Source: JAAGZL01 sp050297535
Lineage (GTDB): Bacteria > Pseudomonadota > Gammaproteobacteria > Chromatiales > Chromatiaceae
NCBI GenBank assembly: GCA_050297535.1
Contig: JBNKSV010000009.1
Location: forward strand, 1 to 64,000
Length of the DNA: 64,000 nt
Direction of reading: 5' to 3'
The notes beneath the pieces are model-generated. The model made no database searches, was not told the origin of the DNA, and worked only from the letters and a program-made list of their open reading frames with translations. Of the stretch, positions 42,012 through 51,523 are shown in pieces; the first letter of the stretch is position 1, and each line of letters starts with the position of its first letter. The translations under genes and the position numbers were made by a program.

Positions 42012-42452
42012 ATGGCTAATATCCTGGTGCTGAACGGCCCTAACCTGAACCTACTGGGAACACGCGAACCGGAGATCTACGGCAGCGAGACCCTGGCAGA
42101 TATCCGGGCAAAACTCACCGCGATTTGTGATCAGGCCGGACACTCCCTGACCTTTTTGCAAAGCAACGCCGAACACGAGCTGATTTCCGAACTGCACAAG
42201 GCCAACGAGACCGGAACCGCATTTCTGATCTTCAATCCGGCCGCCTTTACCCATACCAGTGTGGCCCTGCGCGACGCCGTGCTAGGAGTCGCGATCCCCT
42301 TTATCGAGGTGCATATTTCCAATATCCACACCCGGGAAGGATTTCGCCAAAACTCATATTTTTCCGATATCGCCCTCGGCGTTATCTGTGGCCTTGGGGT
42401 CCAAGGCTACGAACTGGCCCTCCAGGCTGCAATTAATCATATTAATAAATAG
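42012..42452 (+). CDS. aroQ: 3-dehydroquinate dehydratase, type II
   Basis: Third step of the shikimate pathway. The 146-residue protein has NGPNLNLLGTREPEIYG, with the active-site Arg and Tyr, FNPAAFTHTS and VHISNIHTRE. It is upstream of accB-accC, the usual gammaproteobacterial order, and 46 bases from accB. Confidence 0.97.
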   Translation: MANILVLNGPNLNLLGTREPEIYGSETLADIRAKLTAICDQAGHSLTFLQSNAEHELISELHKANETGTAFLIFNPAAFTHTSVALRDAVLGVAIPFIEVHISNIHTREGFRQNSYFSDIALGVICGLGVQGYELALQAAINHINK

Positions 42453-42497
42453 CGCATTGCGCGCCCAACCGCTTTAACAAACAAGAGACAATAGACG

Positions 42498-42944
42498 ATG
42501 GATATCCGCAAGGTAAAAAAATTAATCGAACTGCTTGAAGAATCAGATATCGCAGAGATCGAAATACACGAAGGCGAGGAATCGGTACGCATCAGTCGGG
42601 CATCCCAGGTCGCAGTAGCGGCCCAGGTAGCAGCACCCATAGCGGCCCCGATGGCTGCACCCGTAGCCGCCCCAGCTGCTGCACCCGCAGAGACACCGGC
42701 AGAGATCAGCGGGCATCAGATCAAGTCGCCCATGGTCGGCACCTTCTACCGGGCGCCATCACCAGACGCCAAGCCATTCGTGGAGGAAGGCGACCAGGTA
42801 AGTGCTGGCGATACCCTGTGCATCGTAGAGGCCATGAAGATCCTCAACCAGATCGAATCGGACAAGTCGGGAACGGTCAAAAAGATCCTGGTGGAGAACG
42901 GAGAACCGGTGGAATTCAACCAACCCATGTTCATCATCGGTTAA
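42498..42944 (+). CDS. accB: Biotin carboxyl carrier protein of acetyl-CoA carboxylase
   Basis: Carries carboxybiotin in the first step of fatty-acid synthesis. The 148-residue protein has an N-terminal domain, an Ala/Pro-rich hinge (about 42-68) and the biotinyl domain with Lys114 in VEAMKILNQ. It is 11 bases from accC, the partner enzyme. Confidence 0.98.
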   Translation: MDIRKVKKLIELLEESDIAEIEIHEGEESVRISRASQVAVAAQVAAPIAAPMAAPVAAPAAAPAETPAEISGHQIKSPMVGTFYRAPSPDAKPFVEEGDQVSAGDTLCIVEAMKILNQIESDKSGTVKKILVENGEPVEFNQPMFIIG

Positions 42945-42955
42945 CGGGTCCCGCC

Positions 42956-44296
42956 ATGATAGAAAAAGTCGTTATTGCCAACCGGGGCGAGATCGCCCTG
43001 CGCATCCTACGGGCCTGCCGTGAACTGGGCATCAAGACGGTGGCCGTCCACTCCGAGCCGGACCGTGACCTGATGCATGTCAAGTTTGCCGACGAGACCG
43101 TATGCATCGGCCCGGCCCCATCCACCGGAAGCTATTTGCAGATCCCTGCCATCATCAGCGCCGCAGAGGTGACCGACGCCACTGCCATTCATCCCGGTTA
43201 TGGCTTTCTCTCCGAAAACGCCGACTTCGCCGAACGGGTGGAACAGAGCGGCTTCACCTTTGTGGGTCCCACTGCCGACACCATCCGCCTGATGGGCGAC
43301 AAGACCACCGCCATCGAGAGGAGGAAAAAGGCCGGTGTCCCGACCGTACCCGGCTCAGACGGGCCGCTGGGGGATGACAAGGATGAGATCATGGCGATGG
43401 CCGCCAAGATCGGCTATCCGGTAATCATAAAGGCCGCCGGCGGTGGTGGTGGACGCGGCATGCGCGTGGTGCACACCGAGGCCACCCTGCTTAACTCCAT
43501 CTCCCTGACCAAGGCCGAGGCCGGAGCCGCCTTCGGTAATCCTACCGTGTACATGGAGAAGTTTCTGGAAAATCCGCGCCATGTGGAATTTCAGGTACTC
43601 TCCGATACCCACGGCAACGCCATCCATCTATGCGAACGCGACTGTTCCATGCAGCGCCGCCATCAAAAGGTGGTGGAAGAGGCCCCCGCACCAGGCATCA
43701 GCGAGGAGCTGCGAAACAAGATCGGCGAACGCTGCGCCGAGGCCTGTCGCCAGATCGGCTACCGTGGCGCCGGCACCTTCGAATTTCTGTATCAGGACGG
43801 TGAGTTCTACTTCATCGAGATGAACACCAGGGTGCAGGTGGAACACCCGGTCACCGAGATGATCACCGGCGTGGATATCGTCAAGGAACAACTGCGCATC
43901 GCATCCGGAGAGAAACTCTCATACCGGCAAGAGGATATAAAGATCAACGGCCACGCCATTGAGTGCCGCATCAATGCGGAAGATCCCAAGAACTTCTTCC
44001 CCAGCCCAGGACGCATCACGCAACTGCATCTACCAGGTGGCGCCGGGGTGCGGGTCGATTCCCATATCTACAACGGTTACATGGTACCGCCTTACTATGA
44101 CTCCATGATCGGCAAGCTGATCACCCACGGCAACAGCCGCGAAAGCGCCTTGAAGCGCATGCAGATAGCCCTGTCCGAGATGGTGATAGGCGGGATCAAG
44201 ACCAACATACCACTGCAACAGGAGATCATGGATGACGGCAATTTTGCTGTGGGTGGCACCAACATTCACTATCTGGAAAAGAAGCTGGGGCTTTGA
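42956..44296 (+). CDS. accC: Biotin carboxylase subunit of acetyl-CoA carboxylase
   Basis: ATP-dependent carboxylation of biotin on AccB. From the ATG at 42956 it has 446 residues: VIANRGEIALRILRACRELG, the ATP-grasp lid AAGGGGGRGMR, FLENPRHVEFQVL and EMNTRVQVEHPVTEM. The longer frame overlapping accB is not used. Confidence 0.98.
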   Translation: MIEKVVIANRGEIALRILRACRELGIKTVAVHSEPDRDLMHVKFADETVCIGPAPSTGSYLQIPAIISAAEVTDATAIHPGYGFLSENADFAERVEQSGFTFVGPTADTIRLMGDKTTAIERRKKAGVPTVPGSDGPLGDDKDEIMAMAAKIGYPVIIKAAGGGGGRGMRVVHTEATLLNSISLTKAEAGAAFGNPTVYMEKFLENPRHVEFQVLSDTHGNAIHLCERDCSMQRRHQKVVEEAPAPGISEELRNKIGERCAEACRQIGYRGAGTFEFLYQDGEFYFIEMNTRVQVEHPVTEMITGVDIVKEQLRIASGEKLSYRQEDIKINGHAIECRINAEDPKNFFPSPGRITQLHLPGGAGVRVDSHIYNGYMVPPYYDSMIGKLITHGNSRESALKRMQIALSEMVIGGIKTNIPLQQEIMDDGNFAVGGTNIHYLEKKLGL

Positions 44297-44326
44297 TAGA
44301 GGGCATACGCCTTAGGCCTTAACATC

Positions 44327-45202
44327 ATGTGGCTACAGATACACCTCACCACCGCCAGGGAAAGGGCCCCGCTGGTAGAACTTATGTTCGAAGGCATGGG
44401 GGCACTCTCTGTAACCATGGAGGATGCCGAGGATGAGCCCATGCTGGAACCGGCCCCGGGAGAGACTCCGCTCTGGAGCCAAACCAGGGTGACAGGGTTG
44501 TTCCCGGAAGACAGCAACCAAGAACAGTTGCTTCAGCACATACGGGAACAACTGCAACCGGACCCTGGCATGGGTCTGACGGTAGAACGTCTGGCCGACC
44601 AGGTATGGGAGCGGGTATGGCTGGACGACTTTCACCCCATGCGCTTCGGCCAGCACCTGTGGATCGCCCCAGATGGCCAGATCCCGGACGACCCCCATGC
44701 GATCACGGTGCAACTAGACCCCGGACTGGCCTTCGGCACCGGCACCCACCCCACCACCGCGCTCTGCCTCAAATGGCTGGATCAGGCAGACATAGCAGGG
44801 AAGAGCGTCATAGATTTCGGCTGCGGCTCTGGCATACTCTCCATCGCCGCCCTGATGCTCGGGGCCAAAGAGGTGGTGGCAATCGACCATGACCCCCAGG
44901 CCTTAGAGGCCACGGCGGACAACGCAGAGAAAAACCACATACAGCGGGGATTGACCATACTCCACAGCGAACAACCGCTGGAGACCATGGCAGACGTCAC
45001 CCTGGCCAACATCCTGGCCGCCACCCTGATTGAACTTAAACCGCTGTTTGCCCGTCACACCAAAAGTGGTGGCCAGATAATCCTGTCCGGCATCCTGGAA
45101 GAACAGGCAGATGCGGTTATTGCCGCTTTTGAGGACGAGTTCTCTATACAAACACCCATTAGCGAAGCAGGATGGGTGCTACTATATGGACAGTGCCGCT
45201 AA
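44327..45202 (+). CDS. prmA: Ribosomal protein L11 methyltransferase
   Basis: Trimethylates lysines and the N terminus of ribosomal protein L11. The 291-residue protein has the N-terminal substrate-binding domain, GTGTHPTTALCL, the SAM motif IDFGCGSGILSI and LANILAATL. It follows accC as usual. Confidence 0.97.
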   Translation: MWLQIHLTTARERAPLVELMFEGMGALSVTMEDAEDEPMLEPAPGETPLWSQTRVTGLFPEDSNQEQLLQHIREQLQPDPGMGLTVERLADQVWERVWLDDFHPMRFGQHLWIAPDGQIPDDPHAITVQLDPGLAFGTGTHPTTALCLKWLDQADIAGKSVIDFGCGSGILSIAALMLGAKEVVAIDHDPQALEATADNAEKNHIQRGLTILHSEQPLETMADVTLANILAATLIELKPLFARHTKSGGQIILSGILEEQADAVIAAFEDEFSIQTPISEAGWVLLYGQCR

Positions 45203-45288
45203 GATATAGCATCCACCGCAATTTATGGCAGAATAGGTCCTTTCATTAGGTCTAGAATCAAACAGCAACTAAACGGATTCAGCTTCCA

Positions 45289-46296
45289 GTGCAAACCCAG
45301 TGCCCAGAGTGCAAAACCAAGTTTTCCGTCAATGACGGCCAACTGCGTGCGGCCAACGGCCAGGTGCGCTGCTCCCGCTGCCATCACGTCTTTAATGCCC
45401 TGGAACATCTGCAAGCACCGGCACAACCCTCCACTCCTGGGCTACCACAACAGACACCCCCGGAAACGGTCACAGACTTTATGTCAGAGGCAGACCTGGC
45501 GGAATTCTCCGAGCTGAAGGCCAAGATATCGAACGATTGGGATCAAGATAAGGATGACGAATCCGCAGTACCTCCCATCCAGTTAGAACCGGAAGAGGAG
45601 ATGGAGGACGACCTGTCAGCGGTGCTGAAGGAACTTGAGCGCTATGAGGCCAGATCGACCCTTCAGGAAGACGCCTATGCAGGGACGGAACCAGACATTG
45701 CTGCAACCCTAGATGAAATGGATGACGCAACGCCTTACGAGGATGACAGCGAACAAGAAGAAGACAGATCCATAATCAGCGACCCCTTCATGCTGGATAA
45801 GATGCTGCATCCAAAGACCCCGCCCAAGAAAAAAGGCGGCTTCCTCTGGGCCATCGGTATTATTCTGCTGCTAGTGATCGCGCTGGGACAACTGGCCTGG
45901 TTTGAACGCGACCAGCTTATGAAATACCCGGAAGGCCGGATGCTGCTGGAGACCGCCTGCAAATACGCCAAGTGTGAGCTGCCAACACTACGTGCCCCGG
46001 AAAAGATCCAGGTCCTCAGTCGCTCTATCACCGTACACCCGGAGATCGATAACGCCCTGTTGATACAACTGACCATCGCCAACAACGCCAACTTCCCGCA
46101 ACCCCACCCCATGTTGCAGATAGGCCTGTTCAGTAGTGATGAAAGACTGGTGATGCAACGCCGCTTCCAACCCAGCGAATATCTGGCCGCAGATGTCAAA
46201 CCGGGGCTGCTGGAGCCTGGCAAGGCCATGTACGTCGAACTGGCGATAGAAGATCCGGGCAGCGATGTAACCGGCTTCAAACTGGATTTCTTTTAA
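45289..46296 (+). CDS. Zinc-ribbon membrane protein (MJ0042 plus DUF3426)
   Basis: A 335-residue protein. Residues 1-40 hold a CxxC zinc ribbon (QCPECKTKF and RCSRCHHVF), followed by an acidic linker (about 90-165), one membrane span near residues 185-205 (LWAIGIILLLVIALGQLAWF) and a C-terminal DUF3426 domain that would lie outside. It regularly sits between prmA and dusB-fis in Gammaproteobacteria; its function is unknown. The first codon is GTG. Confidence 0.9.
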   Translation: MQTQCPECKTKFSVNDGQLRAANGQVRCSRCHHVFNALEHLQAPAQPSTPGLPQQTPPETVTDFMSEADLAEFSELKAKISNDWDQDKDDESAVPPIQLEPEEEMEDDLSAVLKELERYEARSTLQEDAYAGTEPDIAATLDEMDDATPYEDDSEQEEDRSIISDPFMLDKMLHPKTPPKKKGGFLWAIGIILLLVIALGQLAWFERDQLMKYPEGRMLLETACKYAKCELPTLRAPEKIQVLSRSITVHPEIDNALLIQLTIANNANFPQPHPMLQIGLFSSDERLVMQRRFQPSEYLAADVKPGLLEPGKAMYVELAIEDPGSDVTGFKLDFF

Positions 46297-46412
46297 ATAC
46301 ACCCTGAAGAATTCAGAGAATTTGTAACTTTCTCCAGAATTCTCCAAAAACCCGCCCTTGCGCCGCTGATTTTTCGGCGTACCATGTACAGCCCCTTGCT
46401 GGCTGGTTACCC

Positions 46413-47402
46413 ATGATGCGCATAGGACCCCATAAACTAAAAAACAATCTGATACTTGCCCCTATGGCCGGGGTTACCGATCTGCCGTTCCGTCGCCTGT
46501 GCCGGGAGCATGGCGCCGGACTAGCCGTATCCGAGATGATCAGCTCCGACGCCACCCTCTGGGCTTCGCCCAAGTCGGTGCGGCGCATGGACCTGTCCGG
46601 CGAACCGGGACCGGTTGCGGTACAGATACTTGGATCTGATCCAGACAAGATGGCCGAGGCGGCGCGCATCAATATCGACCTGGGTGCCGATATCATCGAC
46701 ATCAATATGGGCTGCCCGGCCAGGAAGGTGATTCGTGCGCAATCCGGCGCCGCACTGCTGCGGGACGAGGACAAGATAAAGCGCATCCTGGATGCGGTAG
46801 TCGCTGCGGCTGCAGTCCCGGTTACCCTAAAGATCAGGACCGGCTGGGATCAGGGCAGCCGCAACGGCGTCAGAATTGCAAAGATCGCGGAGCAAGCAGG
46901 CATCCAGGCCCTGACCGTACATGGACGCACTAAGGCCTGCGGTTTCTCCGGTAAGGCTGAATACGACACCATCCGGGAGATAAAACAGGCCATATCCATC
47001 CCGGTGATAGCCAACGGCGACATCAATACCCCGGAAATTGCAAAAAAGGTCTTGGCAAGTACCGGCGTTGACGGCATTATGATAGGCCGCGCTGCCAGAG
47101 GCCGACCCTGGCTCTTCAGCGCAATGGAATGCTACCTCACCAATGGTGAGTTAATGCCAGATCCATCACCAGAATGGGTCGGCGGACTTATACTGAAACA
47201 CCTTGAACAGCTATATGCGTTTTATGGGGAATCCCAGGGAGTACGCATCGCTCGCAAACACCTGGGATGGTACAGCCGGGGGTTTCCGGGGGCGGCGGAT
47301 TTCAGGTCCAAGGCGAACCAGACCGGGACGGCACAAGAACAGCAAGAGCTAGTAAAAAGGCATTACTATAAACAAATAGCCAATAAGGAGCTGGCAGCAT
47401 GA
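46413..47402 (+). CDS. dusB: tRNA-dihydrouridine synthase B
   Basis: FMN enzyme that reduces uridine in the tRNA D loop. The 329-residue protein has APMAGVTDLPFRRL, DINMGCPARKV with the catalytic Cys101, TLKIRTGWD, TVHGRT and IMIGRAARGRPW. It overlaps fis by four bases, the widespread dusB-fis operon. Confidence 0.97.
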   Translation: MMRIGPHKLKNNLILAPMAGVTDLPFRRLCREHGAGLAVSEMISSDATLWASPKSVRRMDLSGEPGPVAVQILGSDPDKMAEAARINIDLGADIIDINMGCPARKVIRAQSGAALLRDEDKIKRILDAVVAAAAVPVTLKIRTGWDQGSRNGVRIAKIAEQAGIQALTVHGRTKACGFSGKAEYDTIREIKQAISIPVIANGDINTPEIAKKVLASTGVDGIMIGRAARGRPWLFSAMECYLTNGELMPDPSPEWVGGLILKHLEQLYAFYGESQGVRIARKHLGWYSRGFPGAADFRSKANQTGTAQEQQELVKRHYYKQIANKELAA

Positions 47403-47701
47403 CTATGGACGCCATCATGGCTCAAGAACGAACAGGCGAAAGAAAACAATTTTCAGTTAGACCACAAAAAAAGACCGGGTTACTACGCGACTCAGTAGCT
47501 ACGGCCATGGCAGGCTATTTCGCCCAGATGGATGGACACGATGTATCCGACCTGTACCGCATGGTCCTGTCCGAGGTGGAACCGCCGCTGTTTGAGGCGG
47601 TGTTACGTCAGGCCAACGGCAACCAGAGTCGTGCGGCCGAGATGTTGGGCATTAGCCGCAGCACCCTGCGCAAGAAGCTGACCCTATATGATTTAGATTA
47701 A
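47399..47701 (+). CDS. fis: DNA-bending protein Fis
   Basis: Nucleoid protein controlling stable RNA promoters and recombination. The 100-residue protein has a C-terminal helix-turn-helix in RAAEMLGISRSTLRKKL, preceded by the dimerisation helices. Start ATG overlaps the dusB stop. It may act on the tRNA-tuf promoter in this window, which is inference. Confidence 0.96.
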   Translation: MTMDAIMAQERTGERKQFSVRPQKKTGLLRDSVATAMAGYFAQMDGHDVSDLYRMVLSEVEPPLFEAVLRQANGNQSRAAEMLGISRSTLRKKLTLYDLD

Positions 47702-47802
47702 AGGCCAAGAACCAATTTAACTGCCATCGCAACACCCGCTGCCAGCACTAGCCGGTCGGGACAGTTACAGATTTATCTACAACCGCAACAAGAGATTCAA
47801 CT

Positions 47803-49359
47803 ATGCCATCCATCACCAGAGCCCTCATTAGCGTATCGGACAAGACCGGTATCGTAGAATTCGCCCGCAGCCTGAGCGAACGCAACATAGAGATACTTTC
47901 CACCGGCGGCACCGCAAGACTGCTTACGGAAAATGACATCCCGGTCATAGAGGTATCGGAACACACCGGCTTCCCGGAGATGATGGACGGACGGGTCAAG
48001 ACCCTGCACCCCAAAATCCACGGCGGCATCCTGGGCCGTAGGGGCATAGATGACGGCGTCATGCGCAAAAACGAGATCGACCCTATCGACATGATCGTGG
48101 TCAACCTCTACCCCTTCGAGCAGACCGTGGCCAACCCCGACTGCGACCTGCCCACCGCCATTGAGAACATCGACATCGGCGGCCCAACCATGCTGCGCGC
48201 CGCGGCCAAGAACCACAAAGATGTCGCCGTCATCGTGGACGCCGCCGACTATGAGCGCGTACTGGCGGAAATGGACGCCAACAATGGCGCAGTCAGCGAC
48301 GCCACCCGCTTCGACCTGGCGGTGAAGACCTTTGAGCACACCTCCAACTACGACGGCGCCATCGCCAACTACCTGGGGGCACGCCTGGGCGAAGAGCCAG
48401 CCGCGTTCCCGCGCACCATCAACCTGCAGTTCCGTCAGGTGCAGACCATGCGCTATGGCGAGAACCCGCACCAGAAGGCGGGTTTCTATCTGACAGGCGA
48501 CAAGCGTCCGGGAGTGGCGACCGCCACCCAGCTCCAGGGCAAGCAGCTCTCCTACAACAACATCGGCGATACCGACGCCGCCCTGGAGTGCGTGAAGCAG
48601 TTCGATGAAGGTCCCGCCTGCGTCATCGTCAAACACGCCAACCCTTGTGGCGTGGCCATCGGCGCCAACCTGCTGGAGGCCTATGACCGCGCCTTCCAGA
48701 CCGACCCAGAGTCCGCCTTCGGCGGCATCATCGCCTTCAACCAGGAGCTGGACGCCGAGACCGCCCAGGCCATCGTGGGCCGTCAGTTCGTGGAGGTTAT
48801 CATCGCCCCCAAGGTATCCGCCCAGGCGGCGGAGGTGGTCAGCGCCAAGCAGAACGTGCGCCTGCTGGAGTGCGGCGAGTGGGCCGCCGAGGCCCTGCAC
48901 CGCCTCGACTTCAAACGGGTCAACGGTGGTCTGCTGGTGCAGGATGCGGACCTGCAACTCAGCAACGATATTAAAGTGGTCACCAAACGCGCCCCCACCG
49001 AGCAGGAGATGAAGGACCTGCTGTTCACCTGGCGCGTGGCCAAGTTCGTCAAATCCAACGCCATCGTCTACGGCAAGGGGAACATGACCATCGGCGTGGG
49101 CGCGGGCCAGATGAGCCGCGTCAACTCCGCCCGCATCGCCGCCATCAAGGCAGAACATGCTGGCCTGGAGGTACAGGGGGCGGTGATGGCCTCAGATGCC
49201 TTCTTCCCCTTCCGCGACGGTCTGGACAACGCAGCCGCCGTGGGCATCCGCGCCGTAATCCAACCGGGTGGCTCCATGCGGGATGAAGAGGTGATCGCCG
49301 CGGCAGACGAACACGACATCGCCATGGTATTTACCGGCATGCGCCACTTCAGACACTAG
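47803..49359 (+). CDS. purH: AICAR formyltransferase / IMP cyclohydrolase
   Basis: Bifunctional enzyme for the last two steps of IMP synthesis. The 518-residue protein has the N-terminal cyclohydrolase (ISVSDKTGIVEFARSL, DGRVKTLHPKIHGGIL) and the C-terminal transformylase (VKHANPCGVAIG, with YGENPHQKA earlier). Third positions are more GC-rich than in its neighbours, which leaves a long open frame on the opposite strand. Followed by purD. Confidence 0.98.
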   Translation: MPSITRALISVSDKTGIVEFARSLSERNIEILSTGGTARLLTENDIPVIEVSEHTGFPEMMDGRVKTLHPKIHGGILGRRGIDDGVMRKNEIDPIDMIVVNLYPFEQTVANPDCDLPTAIENIDIGGPTMLRAAAKNHKDVAVIVDAADYERVLAEMDANNGAVSDATRFDLAVKTFEHTSNYDGAIANYLGARLGEEPAAFPRTINLQFRQVQTMRYGENPHQKAGFYLTGDKRPGVATATQLQGKQLSYNNIGDTDAALECVKQFDEGPACVIVKHANPCGVAIGANLLEAYDRAFQTDPESAFGGIIAFNQELDAETAQAIVGRQFVEVIIAPKVSAQAAEVVSAKQNVRLLECGEWAAEALHRLDFKRVNGGLLVQDADLQLSNDIKVVTKRAPTEQEMKDLLFTWRVAKFVKSNAIVYGKGNMTIGVGAGQMSRVNSARIAAIKAEHAGLEVQGAVMASDAFFPFRDGLDNAAAVGIRAVIQPGGSMRDEEVIAAADEHDIAMVFTGMRHFRH

Positions 49360-49368
49360 GATGGCAGC

Positions 49369-50655
49369 ATGAATATCCTTGTCATCGGCAGCGGCGGACG
49401 CGAACACGCACTGGCCTGGAAGGCGGCGCAATCACTACTGGCGGACACCGTGTATGTAGCCCCAGGCAATGCAGGCACTGCGCTGGAACCCAAGCTGGAA
49501 AACATTGCCATAGCGGCTGATGATATCGAAGGCTTGATCGCCTTTGCCCGTGACAAGAAGATCGGACTGACCATTGTGGGTCCCGAGGCACCACTGGTGT
49601 TGGGTATAGTGGATGCCTTCCAAGCGGCAGGACTACCCTGCTTCGGTCCGTCCCAGGGCGCGGCACAATTGGAAGGGTCCAAATCCTTCACCAAGGACTT
49701 TCTGGCCCGGCATAGCATCCCCACCGGCGCCTACCAGACCTTCACCGATCAAGACGCAGCATTGGCCTATGTGCGCGAGCAAGGCGCGCCCATCGTGATC
49801 AAGGCAGATGGTCTGGCCGCAGGCAAGGGCGTTATCGTGGCTATGGACCTGGAAACGGCTGAGGCCGCCATCGAGGATATGCTATCTGGCAACGCCTTCG
49901 GTGAAGCGGGTCACAGGGTGGTAATCGAAGAGTTTTTGGAGGGCGAAGAGGCCAGCTTCATCGTCATGGCCGATGGCAAGAACATCCTGCCTATGGCCAC
50001 TAGCCAAGACCACAAACGGGTGGGCGACGGCGATACCGGACTCAACACCGGCGGCATGGGTGCCTACTCCCCGGCCCCGGTGGTAACTGATGAGGTGTAT
50101 CAGCGCATCATGGACGAGGTGATCACACCCACGATCCAAGGCATGGCCGCCGAAGGCCTGCCATACACCGGCTTCCTGTATGCCGGACTGATGATCGCCC
50201 CGGACGGCACCCCCAAGGTAATCGAATACAACTGCCGTTTCGGCGACCCAGAGACCCAACCCATCATGCTGCGTATGCGCTCTGATCTGGCGGCCCACTG
50301 TCTGGCCGCCCTGGAAGGCAAGCTGGATGCGGAACAAGCCGAGTGGGACCCCAGGGCATCCCTCGGGATAGTCATGGCCGCCGGCGGTTATCCGTCCAGC
50401 TACCGCAAGGGTGACGTAATAGACGGTCTACCAGAAAATGAGACTGCAGGGGAAAAGGTCTTTCACGCGGGAACCGCTATGCAAGACGGTCAGGTGATCA
50501 CAGCAGGCGGGCGTGTCCTATGTGCCACCGCTTTAGGTGACAGCGTCGCTCAGGCCCAGCAAAGGGCCTACGTGCTAGCCACACAAATCAGCTGGAACGA
50601 CTGCTTCTACCGTAAGGACATCGGCTATCGGGCGGTAGCAAGAGAACAGGGATAA
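49369..50655 (+). CDS. purD: Phosphoribosylamine-glycine ligase
   Basis: Second step of purine synthesis. The 428-residue ATP-grasp protein has VIGSGGREHALAWK, KADGLAAGKGV, TGGMGAYSPAP and EYNCRFGDPETQ. It is nine bases after purH in the purHD operon. Confidence 0.98.
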   Translation: MNILVIGSGGREHALAWKAAQSLLADTVYVAPGNAGTALEPKLENIAIAADDIEGLIAFARDKKIGLTIVGPEAPLVLGIVDAFQAAGLPCFGPSQGAAQLEGSKSFTKDFLARHSIPTGAYQTFTDQDAALAYVREQGAPIVIKADGLAAGKGVIVAMDLETAEAAIEDMLSGNAFGEAGHRVVIEEFLEGEEASFIVMADGKNILPMATSQDHKRVGDGDTGLNTGGMGAYSPAPVVTDEVYQRIMDEVITPTIQGMAAEGLPYTGFLYAGLMIAPDGTPKVIEYNCRFGDPETQPIMLRMRSDLAAHCLAALEGKLDAEQAEWDPRASLGIVMAAGGYPSSYRKGDVIDGLPENETAGEKVFHAGTAMQDGQVITAGGRVLCATALGDSVAQAQQRAYVLATQISWNDCFYRKDIGYRAVAREQG

Positions 50656-50712
50656 AGCCGTAAGAAACAGAAACCATATCGGCTCGATGCCCATGGTTAC
50701 CCAGGATGGAAC

Positions 50713-51498
50713 ATGAAACTAAAGCAATATCAGGTTGACGCCTTTTCACCCAGCGTATTTGGTGGCAATCCTGCCGCAATCGTCCCCCTTGATTCATGGC
50801 TGCCTGATAGGGTGCTACAGGCAATAGCTCAAGAGAACAACTTGTCTGAGACGGCGTTCATCGTGTCGACTGACTCAGACTATGAGTTGCGCTGGTTCAC
50901 ACCAGTTGCAGAAGTTGATCTGTGCGGCCACGCGACATTGGCGGCTGCCCATGTGTTATACGCCCATGAAGGATTTTCCGATCCATCTGTTTCATTTCTT
51001 ACCAAGCGCGGTAAGTTGATAGTGCGACGCCTTGAATCCGAACTTGAGATGAGCTTTCCAGCCATAAAACCATCACCATGCACTCCTCCCTCTGAGTTAT
51101 TAGAGGCATTGGGAGAATTGCCAGTGGAAACACTTGCTGCTGACGACTATATCGTCGTCTACGATAGCGAAGATACAGTAAAGCGGATCAACCCGGATAT
51201 GACGTTGCTTTGTAAGGTTGATCTTAGGGGCGTAGCCGTTACGGCCCCAGGAAAGACCTTCGATTTTGTCAGCAGGTTTTTTGCGCCCAAACTTGGGATC
51301 CCAGAAGACCCGGTCACTGGCTCTGCGCACTGCGAGTTGGCTCCCTACTGGGGCGATCGGCTAAATCTAACCTCCATGAGAGCGCTACAGTGTTCCCAGC
51401 GCGGGGGTGAAGTTGGCTGTGAATTGCAACCCGACATGGTGCTGCTAACCGGGCAGGCAGTGACCTTCATGGAAGCAATAATCACTGTTGAAACATGA
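50713..51498 (+). CDS. PhzF family isomerase/epimerase
   Basis: A 261-residue member of the PhzF fold, related to the diaminopimelate epimerase fold: YQVDAFSPSVFGGNPAAIV, the catalytic glutamate in NNLSETAFIV, VDLCGHATLAAAHVL and PEDPVTGSAHC. Members are often small-molecule isomerases of unknown substrate. Codon use is less GC-rich than in purD, so it may be a later arrival between purD and amgK. Its product cannot be named. Confidence 0.88.
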   Translation: MKLKQYQVDAFSPSVFGGNPAAIVPLDSWLPDRVLQAIAQENNLSETAFIVSTDSDYELRWFTPVAEVDLCGHATLAAAHVLYAHEGFSDPSVSFLTKRGKLIVRRLESELEMSFPAIKPSPCTPPSELLEALGELPVETLAADDYIVVYDSEDTVKRINPDMTLLCKVDLRGVAVTAPGKTFDFVSRFFAPKLGIPEDPVTGSAHCELAPYWGDRLNLTSMRALQCSQRGGEVGCELQPDMVLLTGQAVTFMEAIITVET

Positions 51499-51523
51499 CC
51501 GGCCGTCGCCAGTAATTTAGATG

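Noticed and set aside
42818..42955. Longer accC frame overlapping accB
   Set aside because: AccC starts at MIEKVVIANRGEIALRI; the overlap is a frame shadow of accB.
47797..49158. 453-codon open frame on the minus strand opposite purH
   Set aside because: It mirrors purH codons, is rich in Gly/Val/His as expected of an antisense shadow, and purH is a full-length conserved enzyme.
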